NCBI RefSeq assembly: GCF_015694405.1 | Contig: NZ_JADQDB010000006.1 | Span: 124,001-188,000, forward strand | DNA length: 64,000 nt | Direction: 5' to 3' | Source: Pelagibacterium limicola | GTDB taxonomy: Bacteria; Pseudomonadota; Alphaproteobacteria; Rhizobiales; Devosiaceae | Shown: positions 26,410 through 36,553 of the stretch, piece after piece | How the letters are laid out: every line of letters starts with the position of its first letter | How positions within the stretch are numbered: position 1 is the first letter of the stretch | Notes under the pieces: generated by a model | The model's database searches: none | Told to the model about the DNA's origin: nothing | The model's input: only the letters and a program-made list of their open reading frames with translations | Program-made: the position numbers and the translations under genes

Positions 26410-27725
26410 GGCCGGTTAGCCCCTTCCCCACGTTTGCGCGGCGTCAGGGCCGTCACCGTGTCGCCCGTAGGAGGCGCGGGTTCAACGTCGTCCTCGGCCT
26501 CGTCGCCAGTCTCGGCCGGCGCATCAGGCCGGGCGGGCTGAGGCAGCATCTGGTGGTAGAGCGCGACGGCCCGCATCATCTCGGCGGCAGTCAGGGTCTC
26601 GGCATCATCGAACGCGGCAGCGTCGCGCCGCATCGCCGAATGAGCGACCGCGAGCAAGAGCACCAGCACGACAGGCAGGAGATCGATCGAGATCGCACCC
26701 GCCCAGGAGGGAACAAAATCCCCCGCATAGCGCAATACCGCCTCGGCCGTTGAAAGCGGCACGAACCGGCGTGGGGCAACCTGCGGCTGGTCGAGAATAT
26801 CCTGCGCTGCCTCACTCAAGAGCTGTGATTGGGCGGCGACCGCGGTGCGGATATTGGCCATGGCCTGGTCCTGCCGCGCCACAAGGCTCGCACTCTGTCC
26901 ATCTGCGACCGGCGCGATGAAGCCCAATGAAAGGTCATCGGCTGCCCGCCGCACTGAGGCGGCAACCGAGGTTTCCTGAAGCGATGCGATGACGCCGGCG
27001 AGCCGCACCAGTTCGGCCGCAAACTCGTCGGCCCGCGGCTGCACCGGGCCGGGCGCCGAAACGAGTTCGCGCATGGTTGCAAGGTGAACCGAGCCGGCCT
27101 CAAAGAGCGCCGCGACCTGGGCCTGCGACCGTGTGATCGAATTGGACAGCGCATCGAGTTCATTGGTCATCTGCGAAAGGAGCTGGACGACCGAGCCGGC
27201 CCCTGCGGCTCCGGTCAGCGCTCCGCCGTCCCGCTCCTGGCCGGCAAGGGTCGCGAACCGCTCGCGCGCCCGCTGGACGTCGGGCAGAAGCGATTGAGCC
27301 GAAAGCGCGTTGGCATGGGCCTTGTCAAGATCGCCCGAAAAATCTTCGAGCGTCACCGCCATGTGCTGCTCGAGCGCCGCCGACCCCGCGAGCGCCGCCG
27401 CATTGAGCCAGGAACTCATGGCGACAATCATTACCGAACCGAGCGCCATGATCCCGATCATCACGGCGCGTTGCGTCGCCTCCCGCATCAGGGGGAAAAG
27501 CCGCATCATATAGCTCCAGAACACGTAGATGCCGACTGAGACCGCGGCCGAATAGATGATCGCGGCGAAAAAGACGAAATTGGCGTCTCCGTCGAGAAGT
27601 CCACGGACCCCGAGATAGGTATAGACACCGCTGGCCAGCGCCAGAACGGCGAGAGCAAAACGGGTCGCAGTCTCGAGGCCCTTGAGGGTTTGCCCGATAC
27701 GGGCGGCGGACGTTTGGCTCGACAT
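26406..27725 (-). CDS. Unknown membrane protein with long coiled extracytoplasmic region
   Basis: I recognise no family. The 439-residue product has three or four membrane helices in 20-120, a long alanine-, leucine- and glutamine-rich helical region (about 125-320) likely to form coiled coils, a final membrane helix near 344-362, and an acidic, proline-rich cytoplasmic tail. The layout resembles sensor or scaffold proteins rather than transporters. It is joined by a 4-base overlap to the ClpP-like protein gene, so the two probably act together in the envelope. Confidence 0.72.
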   Translation of the reverse strand: MSSQTSAARIGQTLKGLETATRFALAVLALASGVYTYLGVRGLLDGDANFVFFAAIIYSAAVSVGIYVFWSYMMRLFPLMREATQRAVMIGIMALGSVMIVAMSSWLNAAALAGSAALEQHMAVTLEDFSGDLDKAHANALSAQSLLPDVQRARERFATLAGQERDGGALTGAAGAGSVVQLLSQMTNELDALSNSITRSQAQVAALFEAGSVHLATMRELVSAPGPVQPRADEFAAELVRLAGVIASLQETSVAASVRRAADDLSLGFIAPVADGQSASLVARQDQAMANIRTAVAAQSQLLSEAAQDILDQPQVAPRRFVPLSTAEAVLRYAGDFVPSWAGAISIDLLPVVLVLLLAVAHSAMRRDAAAFDDAETLTAAEMMRAVALYHQMLPQPARPDAPAETGDEAEDDVEPAPPTGDTVTALTPRKRGEGANRP

Positions 27726-27805
27726 GGGGGCGTTGGGCTCCGGCAGGGCGTTAACGGGAGCTTAACAGGGAGAAGCAGGCGAAATCGAGACGCAAATCGC
27801 GGGGG

Positions 27806-28111
27806 TTATTCCTCGGGTTCGGTCACGAACATCAAAGGGAAACCGGCATCGCGCGCCAGATCCACGGCTTCGGTTGCCTTGGCCTCGGCGATCTCGCTCG
27901 TATAGACCGCGACGACGCTCACGCCTTTTTGATGCGCGGTGATCATCCGCATATGCGCTTCGTCTTCGGTAAGACGGAACACAGCCTTGAGGACCAGCAC
28001 CACGAAGTCGCGCGGCGTATAATCATCATTGAGCAGCACGACCCTGTAAAGCCGGGGCCGTGCCGTCTTGACCTTCGTTTGTGTCCTACCCTTGGTGATG
28101 CTTTCGCTCAT
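27806..28111 (-). CDS. clpS: ATP-dependent Clp protease adaptor
   Basis: The 101-residue adaptor delivers N-degron substrates to ClpA. Seen: V-V-L-L-N-D-D-Y-T-P near 25-34 (N-end-rule pocket and ClpA contacts), then M-R-M-I-T-A-H near 54-60, and G-V-S-V-V-A-V-Y-T near 63-71. A 20-residue flexible N-terminal arm is normal. ATG 28111 has GAGGAG 7 bases upstream, a decisive ribosome site; the longer frame to 28141 does not. No clpA follows in the window. Confidence 0.95.
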   Translation of the reverse strand: MSESITKGRTQTKVKTARPRLYRVVLLNDDYTPRDFVVLVLKAVFRLTEDEAHMRMITAHQKGVSVVAVYTSEIAEAKATEAVDLARDAGFPLMFVTEPEE

Positions 28112-28180
28112 GGCGCGACTCCTCGTGCCCGAAAGTCCCATCCAGTTTAGCCCACTTTGCGCCCTGCTTCAAAACCGGGT

Positions 28181-30001
28181 TCAGCCAGCCTCGGCAGCCG
28201 CAGCGCGGGCCGCACGCTTGCGCTCGTGGGGATCGAGATGGATCTTGCGCAGGCGCACCGTCTGTGGGGTCACTTCGACATATTCGTCATCGGCAATATA
28301 GCTCAGCGCCTGCTCGAGGCTCAACCTCTTGGGCGGCGTCAACCGGATCGCCTCGTCCTTGGACGTCGTGCGGATATTAGTCAACTGCTTACCCTTGAGC
28401 GGGTTCACCTCGAGATCGTTGTCGCGGCTGTGCTCGCCAATGATCATGCCTTCATAGACCTCCACGCCGGGATCGATCAGCATCGGCCCGCGGTCCTCTA
28501 GGTTGAAAAGCGCGTAGGCTACAGCCGTTCCCGTGCCGTTGGAAATCAAGACGCCCGTGCGGCGGGTCGGCAGCGGGCCCTTATAGGGCGCGTAGACATG
28601 GAACACGCGGTTGAAGATCGCCGTACCGCGCGTGTCGGACAACAGTTCGGCCTGATAACCGATCAGCCCGCGTGTCGGCACATAGAGCCGCACCCGGGTG
28701 CGCCCATGCCCCGAGGGCCGCATTTCGGCAAGCTCGCCCCGGCGCTCGGTCAGTTTCTGGACGACGACCGAGGAATACTCGTCGTCGACATCGATCGTCA
28801 CTTCCTCGATGGGCTCGAGCCGCTGGCCGCCTTCTTCGCGGAAGAGGACCCGCGGGCGCCCGAGGCACAGTTCATACCCCTCCCGGCGCATGGTTTCGAT
28901 CAGAACGCCGAGCTGGAGTTCGCCCCGGCCCGCAACCTCGAATGAATCCCCGTCTGCGCCCGGCGTTACCCGGATTGCGACATTGCCTTCCGCTTCGCGC
29001 AGGAGACGGTCACGGATGACGCGGCTCTGCACCTTGTCGCCTTCCCGGCCTGCAAACGGGCCGTCATTGACGCGAAAAGTGACCGAAAGTGTGGGGGGAT
29101 CGATCGGCTTGGCTTCAATAGGCGCGCTGATCTGCGGCACCGCGATCGTATTGGCAACGGTTGCCGTTTCGAGCCCGGCAATGGCAACGATGTCGCCGGC
29201 CTTGCCTTCATCGATGGGCTCGCGCTCGAGCCCCCGGAATCCCAGCACCTTCGAGATACGGCCCTTTTCGACCACCTGCCCGTCGCGCGAAAGCGCGTGA
29301 ACGGCATCCCCCGGCTTGACGACGCCCGACTGGACGCGACCGGTGAGAATACGACCAAGGAACGGGTTGCGCTCAATGGTGGTCACCAGCATCCGGAACG
29401 GGCCTTCTTCGACCTTGGGCTCGGAGAAATGCGCGACGATCTTGTCAAAGAGCGGCGCCATGTCGTCTTTGGGACCATTGGGTTCCTCAGCCATCCAGCC
29501 CTGCTTTGCGGAGCCGTAAAGCACCGGAAAATCGAGCTGTTCTGGGGTCGCGTCGAGCGCGACGAACAGGTCGAATATCTCGTCGAGCACTTCGTTGTGC
29601 CGCTCTTCGGGCTTGTCGATCTTGTTGATCGCAACGATGGGCTTGAGCCCGATCTTTAAGGCTTTCGAGAGCACGAACTTGGTCTGCGGCATCGGGCCTT
29701 CTGCGGCATCAACGAGGATAACCGCGCCGTCGACCATCGAAAGGATACGCTCGACCTCGCCGCCGAAATCGGCGTGGCCCGGCGTATCGACGATATTGAT
29801 GCGCGTGTCCTTCCAGTTGAGCGAGGTCACCTTGGCCAGAATGGTGATCCCGCGCTCCTTTTCCAGATCGTTGGAATCCATCACCCGCTCGTCAACCTTT
29901 TGGTTGTCGCGGAAGGTGCCCGATTGCCGGAGAAGGACGTCGATCAGCGTCGTCTTGCCATGATCGACGTGTGCAATGATCGCAATATTGCGCAAGCTCA
30001 T
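28181..30001 (-). CDS. typA: Ribosome-binding GTPase TypA/BipA
   Basis: The 606-residue translational GTPase has G1 A-H-V-D-H-G-K-T-T-L near 11-20, G-I-T-I near 51-54, D-T-P-G-H near 73-77 and N-K-I-D near 127-130, then EF-G-like domains II, III and V and the BipA-specific C-terminal domain. It acts on 50S assembly and stress translation. Length matches the family. The gene stands alone, with clpS 69 bases beyond its end on the same strand. Confidence 0.96.
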   Translation of the reverse strand: MSLRNIAIIAHVDHGKTTLIDVLLRQSGTFRDNQKVDERVMDSNDLEKERGITILAKVTSLNWKDTRINIVDTPGHADFGGEVERILSMVDGAVILVDAAEGPMPQTKFVLSKALKIGLKPIVAINKIDKPEERHNEVLDEIFDLFVALDATPEQLDFPVLYGSAKQGWMAEEPNGPKDDMAPLFDKIVAHFSEPKVEEGPFRMLVTTIERNPFLGRILTGRVQSGVVKPGDAVHALSRDGQVVEKGRISKVLGFRGLEREPIDEGKAGDIVAIAGLETATVANTIAVPQISAPIEAKPIDPPTLSVTFRVNDGPFAGREGDKVQSRVIRDRLLREAEGNVAIRVTPGADGDSFEVAGRGELQLGVLIETMRREGYELCLGRPRVLFREEGGQRLEPIEEVTIDVDDEYSSVVVQKLTERRGELAEMRPSGHGRTRVRLYVPTRGLIGYQAELLSDTRGTAIFNRVFHVYAPYKGPLPTRRTGVLISNGTGTAVAYALFNLEDRGPMLIDPGVEVYEGMIIGEHSRDNDLEVNPLKGKQLTNIRTTSKDEAIRLTPPKRLSLEQALSYIADDEYVEVTPQTVRLRKIHLDPHERKRAARAAAAEAG

Positions 30002-30127
30002 AAGGGGTCAGCCATTTCGGGAGTTTTGAAAATCTGGCTGCCCATACCCCAGCAATGGGGCGCGAACAAGGAAAATCGGTGCAGGCCAGCCATGCGCCGG
30101 AGCGTGTCCGGCCTGCGCCGCGTACGC

Positions 30128-30511
30128 TTACTTCAGGCTGCGGGGCTTTTCTCCCGACTGCCAGAGGCCCAGACCAAAGCCATCCGGGTCCAGAAAATCG
30201 GCACTCCAGCCACCGGGCGCTTCGGCGACGGGGGTAACGATAGTGACGCCTTTTTCGGCCAGCGCGGCCACCACGTCGTCGATTCCGCCGTCCACGAGGT
30301 CGAAGATCAGAGCCGGCGTGTTCCCGCGTTTGCCCTCCATTTCGAAAAAGATGAGTTCAAGGCCCTGATCGAGGACGCCAGACAGCCAGAAGGGCTCGGC
30401 CCCCTCCTGCCGGGCAAGTGCGATCCCCAGCACATCGTTATAGAACGCCTCGGTGCGGGCGATATCGGAGACGTAAAAGACAATGGAGGCACGGTGAGGT
30501 TTAGGCAGCAT
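30128..30511 (-). CDS. VOC (glyoxalase/bleomycin-resistance) family protein
   Basis: The 127-residue product has two beta-alpha-beta-beta-beta modules of the vicinal oxygen chelate fold, starting R-A-S-I-V-F-Y-V-S-D and ending F-L-D-P-D-G-F-G-L-G-L-W, a typical C-terminal strand. Metal ligands cannot be assigned with confidence, so the substrate is unknown. ATG 30511 follows AGGAGA at 6 bases, a strong site that fixes the start. It lies 52 bases downstream of the sigma factor gene on the same strand. Confidence 0.88.
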   Translation of the reverse strand: MLPKPHRASIVFYVSDIARTEAFYNDVLGIALARQEGAEPFWLSGVLDQGLELIFFEMEGKRGNTPALIFDLVDGGIDDVVAALAEKGVTIVTPVAEAPGGWSADFLDPDGFGLGLWQSGEKPRSLK

Positions 30512-30563
30512 TTCGGTTCTCCTGGCAAGGGCCCTGGTTTTGATACGCCCCTTGTTGCCGCGA

Positions 30564-31166
30564 TCAGCTCTTTCGTGAGATTTTTCTGATGACAAACAAA
30601 TGCCCATCCGGGTCATGGGTCGCAAATGCTCCGCCGTGCCGCTTGAGCGCGGGCGCCAGTGCCTGCCGGATCGCGCCATAGGCCAGATCGAGGTTTAGCC
30701 CGGACATTTCAGGGGGCATCGGGACGCCGCGTCTGGCCAACGCCTTCTTGAGCTCCCTTATGCGCTGGCGCAACGCCGCGTCGGTGAGCCCGAGCAGATA
30801 GGCGATCTCTGCGCGCGTGTGGCCCGAAAGCGCCAGCGCTGCGACCACCCGCAATGCTTTGGGAAGCTCGGCGAGAACCGTTTCGAGCAAGACGCCTTCA
30901 AAAGGTGCATCGACGCCTGATCGTTCGGCCTGCCACCGGCTTTCGCGCTGTCTCCGGCGCACCGCACTGCGCGCGTCGAACGCGGCACGCCGACGGATCG
31001 CACCAGCAATCCAGCGCCGATTCTGGCTGTTCGAAAAGTCCTCGCGTCCCGCAGCCACCGCCGCGATCAGCACCTCCTGAACGATATCCTCTGCATCCTC
31101 GCCGTCGCGTCCATAGCGTCGCGCGAGACTAAGAAAGGCGCCATAAGGGATGTCCGCGCGGGGCAT
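30564..31166 (-). CDS. Sigma-70-like (ECF-type) RNA polymerase sigma factor with C-terminal extension
   Basis: The 200-residue product has a sigma region-2 segment (D-A-E-D-I-V-Q-E-V near 25-33) and a region-4 helix-turn-helix (S-G-H-T-R-A-E-I-A-Y-L-L-G-L near 113-126). About 55 residues follow region 4, ending with H-D-P-D-G-H-L-F-V-I; most ECF factors stop shortly after region 4. No anti-sigma gene is adjacent. ATG 31166 is 14 bases past the stop of the PAS-GGDEF-EAL gene, and the VOC gene follows, so the three may share a transcript. Targets are unknown. Confidence 0.8.
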   Translation of the reverse strand: MPRADIPYGAFLSLARRYGRDGEDAEDIVQEVLIAAVAAGREDFSNSQNRRWIAGAIRRRAAFDARSAVRRRQRESRWQAERSGVDAPFEGVLLETVLAELPKALRVVAALALSGHTRAEIAYLLGLTDAALRQRIRELKKALARRGVPMPPEMSGLNLDLAYGAIRQALAPALKRHGGAFATHDPDGHLFVIRKISRKS

Positions 31167-31180
31167 TGGAAACGCTCGCC

Positions 31181-33307
31181 CTAGCCAGAGCGGCGGACCG
31201 ACCGGAGGCGAAGACCGTCCGCCCCGATCAAACCGGCGAACGTCTCCGCGTCGACGGGTGGAGAATAATAAAATCCCTGGATTTGCGAGCACCCCTCGCG
31301 CGTAACGATGGAAAGCTGCTCGGCAGTCTCGATACCCTCTACGACCGTTTCCATGCCGAGGCTTTTGCCCAAGCCGATCATGGCAGCGAGGATCGCCCGG
31401 TTCTCGGGCCGGGCGGCAATGTCGGTCATGAACGAGCGGTCGATCTTGATCTTGTCGAATGGGAAGGCCCGCAGATAGGAGAGCGAGGAATATCCGGTGC
31501 CGAAATCATCGAGCGCTATCCCGACCCCCAGACCGCGCAGCGCGTGGAGCATTTCGATATTGGCCGCACTGTCCTTGAGCAGCAGCGATTCCGTGATCTC
31601 CAGTTCGAGCCTTCCCGCCGAAAGCCCCGAGGCCATGAGCGCGCCCCACACCGTTTCGAGCAGCCCCGCGCGTGTAAACTGAAGCGGCGAAAGATTGACC
31701 GCGACCTTGACATCCTCGGCCCAGCCCGCCGCGGTATGGCATGCCGTTTCAATGACCCACGCGCCGAGCGGAACGATCAACCCAGTGTCTTCCGCGACCG
31801 GAATGAATTCAGCGGGCGCGATCGACCCCAGTTCGGGGTGATCCCAGCGCAGAAGCGCTTCGGCGCAGACCACCGCCCCCGTCAGCGCCGAAATGAGGGG
31901 CTGGAAATGGAGTGCCAGTTCCTTGTTAGAGAGGGCGTCGCGCAGCCCCGTTTCGAGCAGGCGACGGCGGCGAAATTTTGCATCCATGCCGCTTTCAAAG
32001 AAGCGATAGGTGCCCGGCTCCTCCTCCTTGGCCTTGATGAGCGCAAGGTCGGCATTGCTCATCAGCGTATCGGCATTTTGCCCGTCTCCCGGCGCGACAG
32101 CCATGCCGACGCTGGCCCTGAGCCGGACCGGCTTGCGTCCGAACCGGAAGGGCGCGTCCAGACCGGTAAGGATCGTGCGGGCGAGATCGGCCACCGCGGC
32201 AGGATCGGATATTCCGGGCGCCAGAACCGCGAATTCATCTCCACCCAGCCTTGCAACGAGTCCCTCGCCGCCCACCGTTTCCTTGAGCCGCGAGGCAACC
32301 GCTTGCAGGACCTTGTCCCCCGTCTCGTGGCCCTCGCTATCGTTGACGAATTTGAAATTATCGAGATTGACCAGCAGCAGCGAAAAACTCCGGCCCGAGC
32401 CGAGACCCGCACAAGACTGCTCGACGTCCTCGCGGAACAGCGCGCGGTTCGGCAGGTCGGTCAATGCGTCGTGGGTCGCAAGATGGCGCATCTGCGCTTC
32501 GGTCGCCAATTGTCCGGTTATGTCTTCATGCGTCGTCACCATGCCCCCGCCTTCGAGCGGCTGGTGGCGGAACGAGATATAGGTGCCATCGGCCATCTTG
32601 GCGATTTCATTGACGAAACGTCCGTTGCGCATCACGCGGCGGCGCTCGGCGATATAGGCATCGATATCCTCGGGCGCGTGCCGCCCCACTTTGCGGCGGT
32701 ATTCGAGAATATCGCGGAAAGCGGTTCCCGGCCTCGTCAGTTCGGGCGGCAGCGCGTACATGCGGGCAAATTCGGCATTGCTCGCCATCAGCCGGAAATC
32801 CTTGTCGAACATGGAAAGCCCGTGGCTGATATTGTTGATCGCGGCATCGAGCAGGCCATATTGCCGCGCGAGTTCGCGCTTGCTCTCGGCCATCATGTCC
32901 GCGCGTGCGATTTCATCGGTCACGTCTTCATGGGTAACCACCCAGCCCAGTCCCGGCGCATAGACATGGCTGGTTTCGAGCGTACGTCCCCCCGCAGTCT
33001 CCTCGAGGTTGACCACCCGCAGGCCTGAGCGGTTGCCAGTGAGTTCTGCCGCATAGGCCTCGAAAAAACCCTTGGGATCAGTATCGGGATGATTGCCGAG
33101 CCGGCACGAGAGTTCGACGACCTCGAAAAGGCTCATGCCCTGCCTGATCGCCCGGGCTGGAAATCCATATATGTCGAGGTAGTGCCGGTTCCACATGACC
33201 AGCGTGAAATCGCTGCTCCACACGCAGAATCCGAACGGGATCGTCTCCAATGCGGCGTTGAGCAGCAGCGCATCGCCCGGCCGCTCCGCTTTTGCCTCCT
33301 GCACCAT
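31181..33307 (-). CDS. Soluble PAS-PAS-GGDEF-EAL c-di-GMP protein
   Basis: The 708-residue protein has two PAS domains (about 15-130 and 150-265), a GGDEF domain with intact R-L-G-G-D-E-F (GGDEF 355-359) and an EAL domain with intact E-A-L (483-485) plus D-D-F-G-T-G-Y-S-S. It has no membrane segment, so the sensing is cytoplasmic. Both PAS domains end in T-H-E-D-[VI]-T, typical of redox or small-ligand PAS modules. ATG 33307 has GGAG about 10 bases upstream. It heads a possible operon with the sigma factor and VOC genes. Confidence 0.93.
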   Translation of the reverse strand: MVQEAKAERPGDALLLNAALETIPFGFCVWSSDFTLVMWNRHYLDIYGFPARAIRQGMSLFEVVELSCRLGNHPDTDPKGFFEAYAAELTGNRSGLRVVNLEETAGGRTLETSHVYAPGLGWVVTHEDVTDEIARADMMAESKRELARQYGLLDAAINNISHGLSMFDKDFRLMASNAEFARMYALPPELTRPGTAFRDILEYRRKVGRHAPEDIDAYIAERRRVMRNGRFVNEIAKMADGTYISFRHQPLEGGGMVTTHEDITGQLATEAQMRHLATHDALTDLPNRALFREDVEQSCAGLGSGRSFSLLLVNLDNFKFVNDSEGHETGDKVLQAVASRLKETVGGEGLVARLGGDEFAVLAPGISDPAAVADLARTILTGLDAPFRFGRKPVRLRASVGMAVAPGDGQNADTLMSNADLALIKAKEEEPGTYRFFESGMDAKFRRRRLLETGLRDALSNKELALHFQPLISALTGAVVCAEALLRWDHPELGSIAPAEFIPVAEDTGLIVPLGAWVIETACHTAAGWAEDVKVAVNLSPLQFTRAGLLETVWGALMASGLSAGRLELEITESLLLKDSAANIEMLHALRGLGVGIALDDFGTGYSSLSYLRAFPFDKIKIDRSFMTDIAARPENRAILAAMIGLGKSLGMETVVEGIETAEQLSIVTREGCSQIQGFYYSPPVDAETFAGLIGADGLRLRSVRRSG

Positions 33308-33413
33308 AGGCTGCTCACTCCGCGGGTCAATTGCCCCGGAGCGTAAGGCCCCCGCCTTAAAGAGACTTTAAGCGCACATTCCTGGCATCGACCCGACCGG
33401 CCGCGTTTGCCGA

Positions 33414-34637
33414 TCAGCGCCCCAGCCGCAACCGCCGTGCGCCATAGGTCCTGAGCCGCAACCCGTTGAGCTTTATGAAGCCTTCGGCGTCGTGGTGGTC
33501 GTAGGTACCGGTACCTTCTTCGAACGTCACGAGGTCTTCCGAATAGAGCGAATAGGGCGAGAACCGCCCGATGACGCTCGCCGAGCCCTTGTAAAGCTTG
33601 AGGGTAACCTCGCCGGTAACATAGTCCTGGCTCTTGTCGATCAACGCCTGGAGCATTTCACGCTCGGGCGAGAACCAGAACCCGTTGTAGATCAATTCGG
33701 CATAGCGCGGCATGATCTCGTCCTTGAGATGCGCCGCGCCCCGGTCGAGCGTTATGGATTCAATGCCACGGTGCGCCGCGAGCAGGATCGTGCCGCCTGG
33801 CGTCTCGTAAATCCCGCGGCTTTTCATGCCGACAAACCGGTTCTCGACAAGATCGAGCCGCCCGATCCCGTGCTTGCCACCCAGTTCATTGAGCTTGGCG
33901 AGAAGCGTGGCAGGCGAGAGCTTTTCCCTATTGACCGAAACGGCGTCGCCTTTTTCGAACCCCACCGTGATCGTCTCGGGTGTATTGGGTGCATCGATCG
34001 GATCGACCGTGCGCTGATAGACATAATCGGGTGCTTCGATTGCGGGGTCTTCGAGCACCTTGCCCTCCGAGGAGGTGTGCAGCAGATTGGCATCGACCGA
34101 GAACGGCGCTTCGCCCCGCTTGTCCTTGGGCACCGGGATCTGGTTCTTTTCGGCAAATTCGATGAGCTTGGTGCGGCTCTGGAGATCCCATTCGCGCCAG
34201 GGCGCGATCACGCGGATCGAGGGGTTGAGCGCATAGGCCGAAAGCTCGAACCGCACCTGATCGTTCCCCTTGCCGGTCGCCCCGTGCGCTATGGCATCCG
34301 CGCCGGTCATCTCGGCGATCTCGACGAGGCGCTTGGCGATGAGCGGCCGGGCGATCGAAGTGCCGAGGAGGTAGACGCCCTCATAGAGCGCATTGGCGCG
34401 GAACATCGGGAAGACGAAATCGCGGACAAACTCCTCGCGCAGGTCCTCGATGTGGATTTCCTTGATCCCGAGCATCTCGGCCCGCTTGCGCGCCGGCTCC
34501 AGTTCCTCGCCCTGGCCGAGATCGGCAGTAAAGGTCACGACCTCGCAATCATAGGCCTGGCGGAGCCATTTGAGGATGATCGAGGTATCCAGCCCGCCGG
34601 AATAGGCGAGAACGACCTTTTTGACGTCTTTGCTCAT
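33414..34637 (-). CDS. argG: Argininosuccinate synthase
   Basis: The 407-residue enzyme joins citrulline and aspartate in arginine synthesis. The PP-loop A-Y-S-G-G-L-D-T-S is at about 11-19 and the [14 protein letters not shown] substrate segment near 115-128. ATG 34637 gives the standard [11 protein letters not shown] start; the frame is open far upstream but that part is antisense to the exporter gene and not homologous. It is divergent from the LysE gene and otherwise alone. Confidence 0.96.
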   Translation of the reverse strand: MSKDVKKVVLAYSGGLDTSIILKWLRQAYDCEVVTFTADLGQGEELEPARKRAEMLGIKEIHIEDLREEFVRDFVFPMFRANALYEGVYLLGTSIARPLIAKRLVEIAEMTGADAIAHGATGKGNDQVRFELSAYALNPSIRVIAPWREWDLQSRTKLIEFAEKNQIPVPKDKRGEAPFSVDANLLHTSSEGKVLEDPAIEAPDYVYQRTVDPIDAPNTPETITVGFEKGDAVSVNREKLSPATLLAKLNELGGKHGIGRLDLVENRFVGMKSRGIYETPGGTILLAAHRGIESITLDRGAAHLKDEIMPRYAELIYNGFWFSPEREMLQALIDKSQDYVTGEVTLKLYKGSASVIGRFSPYSLYSEDLVTFEEGTGTYDHHDAEGFIKLNGLRLRTYGARRLRLGR

Positions 34638-34796
34638 GAGTGCGTGTCTTTGTCTGCCGAAAGGGAGTGAAAACCGGCGCGACACTAAGCAGATCGGCGC
34701 CGGGAAGGCAACAGGAGAGCCGTTTTCGCGCTTGCCGAACAGGTTCGTGCGGGCGTAACAGGATTTTCGCGCATCTTCTGCCGGAGCCCTTTCCAG

Positions 34797-35444
34797 ATGA
34801 TCGAGATGATCCCTTCCCTTAGCGTCGTCCTTGCCTTCGCCCTCGCCGCCATCGTGCTGGCGATCACGCCCGGCCCCGACATGGCCCTCTTTATTTCGCG
34901 CACCATCAATTTCGGCACGAGCCACGGCTTTGCCACCGTTCTGGGCGCAATCACCGGCATCGCGGTCCACACCATGCTCGCCGCCTTCGGCATTTCGGTC
35001 CTCATCCTGACCGCTCCCGCCGCCTTCATGGCCCTGAAGGTCGTTGGCGCGCTCTATCTCATTTGGCTGGCAATCTCGGCGATTCGCTCGGGCGCGGGAT
35101 TGACGGTCAAGAAAGCCACCGGACGTGTGCCGAGCCTCAAGGCGAGCTATCTCACCGGCCTCGGCATCAACCTCACCAACCCCAAGGTCGCCTTGTTTTT
35201 CGTGACCTTCCTGCCCCAGTTCGTTTCGGCCGACGATCCGGCAGCCAGCGCCAAGCTGGTATTTCTCGGGCTCGAATTCGTCGTCCTCTCGCTCCCGATT
35301 GTCGTCGCCATCGTGCTGGGTGCACGCTGGCTGACCGAGACGGTGATGAAATCCCAAAGGATCCAGAAGGCGCTCAACTGGAGCTTCGCGGCCGTCTTTG
35401 CCGGCTTTGCCGCCACGATCCTTTTCGCCGAAGCGCGTAAATGA
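34797..35444 (+). CDS. LysE/RhtB family amino acid exporter
   Basis: The 215-residue protein has the six-helix LysE layout with the family signature T-P-G-P-D near residues 24-28 and N-P-K-V-A-L-F-F near 129-136. Members export amino acids or derivatives; the substrate here is unknown. It overlaps rlmJ by 4 bases (ATGA), so the two are co-translated. The start ATG 34797 is probable; ATG 34806 is possible. Confidence 0.9.
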   Translation: MIEMIPSLSVVLAFALAAIVLAITPGPDMALFISRTINFGTSHGFATVLGAITGIAVHTMLAAFGISVLILTAPAAFMALKVVGALYLIWLAISAIRSGAGLTVKKATGRVPSLKASYLTGLGINLTNPKVALFFVTFLPQFVSADDPAASAKLVFLGLEFVVLSLPIVVAIVLGARWLTETVMKSQRIQKALNWSFAAVFAGFAATILFAEARK

Positions 35445-36289
35445 ACTACCGGCACGCGTTTCACGCGGGCAATTTCGCAGATGTGGTCAAGCACATCGTT
35501 CTGACCCGTATCCTTGCCTACCTTATGCGCAAGGATGCCGCCTTCCGCGTGATCGACACGCATGCTGGTGTCGGGCTCTACGATCTGTGGGGCGACGAGG
35601 CGGAGCGGACGGGGGAATGGCGGGACGGGATCGGGCGGCTTTCCGGGCCCGAACTTGCAGAACCGGTAGCCGGGCTTTTGGCGCCGTACCTCAATGCCGT
35701 CAGGGCGCAGAACCCCGACGGGGAATTGCGTTTTTATCCCGGCTCGCCTTTCATCGCGCGACATATGCTGAGGCGGCAGGACAGGCTTATGGGGCTCGAA
35801 CTTCACCCCAGGGACGCGGAAGCGCTCAAGGAAAATTTCGCCGGCGACATCCAGACCCGCATCACGCAACTCGACGGATGGGCCGCGCTCGGCACCCACC
35901 TCCCGCCCAAGGAAAAACGCGGGCTGGTGTTGGTCGACCCGCCCTTTGAGGAAAGGGGCGAATTTGGCCGCATGGCCAAATTCCTTCAGAAAGCACATAC
36001 GCGCTGGCCCGGCGGAATCTATGCCTTTTGGTATCCGGTCAAGGATCCCGCAGAGGTCCAAACCTTTGCCGATTCCCTCAAGGCCACAGGCATCAAAAGG
36101 ATTTTTCGGCTCGAGTTGAGCATCCGGGCGGCATCGACACCGCCACGTCTCCACGGCTCGGGGATGATCGTCGTCAATCCGCCCTTCGTGCTCGAAGAGG
36201 AAATGAATCTGATCCTTCCTGCGCTCACCAAAATCCTGGCCGATGCGGACAGAGGCCGGTTCCGTGTCGAATGGATTGCGGGCGAGTGA
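35441..36289 (+). CDS. rlmJ: 23S rRNA (adenine(2030)-N6)-methyltransferase
   Basis: The 282-residue enzyme starts with the family's conserved [15 protein letters not shown]-x-K-H and has the SAM site D-T-H-A-G-V-G near 40-46 and catalytic D-P-P-F-E near 166-170. It methylates A2030 of 23S rRNA. Its ATG overlaps the exporter stop. Confidence 0.95.
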   Translation: MNYRHAFHAGNFADVVKHIVLTRILAYLMRKDAAFRVIDTHAGVGLYDLWGDEAERTGEWRDGIGRLSGPELAEPVAGLLAPYLNAVRAQNPDGELRFYPGSPFIARHMLRRQDRLMGLELHPRDAEALKENFAGDIQTRITQLDGWAALGTHLPPKEKRGLVLVDPPFEERGEFGRMAKFLQKAHTRWPGGIYAFWYPVKDPAEVQTFADSLKATGIKRIFRLELSIRAASTPPRLHGSGMIVVNPPFVLEEEMNLILPALTKILADADRGRFRVEWIAGE

Positions 36290-36355
36290 CACCTTGCAGG
36301 TTCGGGCGCGCAATCCCATATTTTGCCCGAAACCGAACAAAAAGGCCGTTTCGCG

Positions 36356-36553
36356 ATGACTTTTGGCGATCTAATACGGATCGTTCTTTCGATCCTCATT
36401 CCCCCGCTTGGGGTCTTCCTGCGCGTGGGATTCGGCCTGCACTTCTGGCTCAATATCCTTTTGACGCTGCTCGGCTACATTCCCGGCCTCGTCCACGCGA
36501 TCTGGATCATCGCATCCCATAGGACGCGCGATGATCTGGCGTGGCGGCGCTAG
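36356..36553 (+). CDS. YqaE/Pmp3 family small membrane protein
   Basis: The 65-residue product has two membrane helices with the Pmp3 pattern: S-I-L-I-P-P-L-G-V-F-L-R-V-G-F-G near 13-28 and L-L-G-Y-I-P-G-L-V-H-A-I-W near 38-50, and a charged tail. These proteins respond to salt and membrane potential stress. ATG 36356 has AAAAGG upstream. It overlaps the convergent acetyltransferase gene by 4 bases. Confidence 0.92.
   Translation: MTFGDLIRIVLSILIPPLGVFLRVGFGLHFWLNILLTLLGYIPGLVHAIWIIASHRTRDDLAWRR

Noticed and set aside
31166-33028. Plus-strand frame of 620 codons
   Set aside because: Antisense shadow of the PAS-GGDEF-EAL gene.
34638-35357. N-terminal extension of argG by 240 residues
   Set aside because: The extension is antisense to the LysE exporter and low in complexity; ATG 34637 gives the standard protein.
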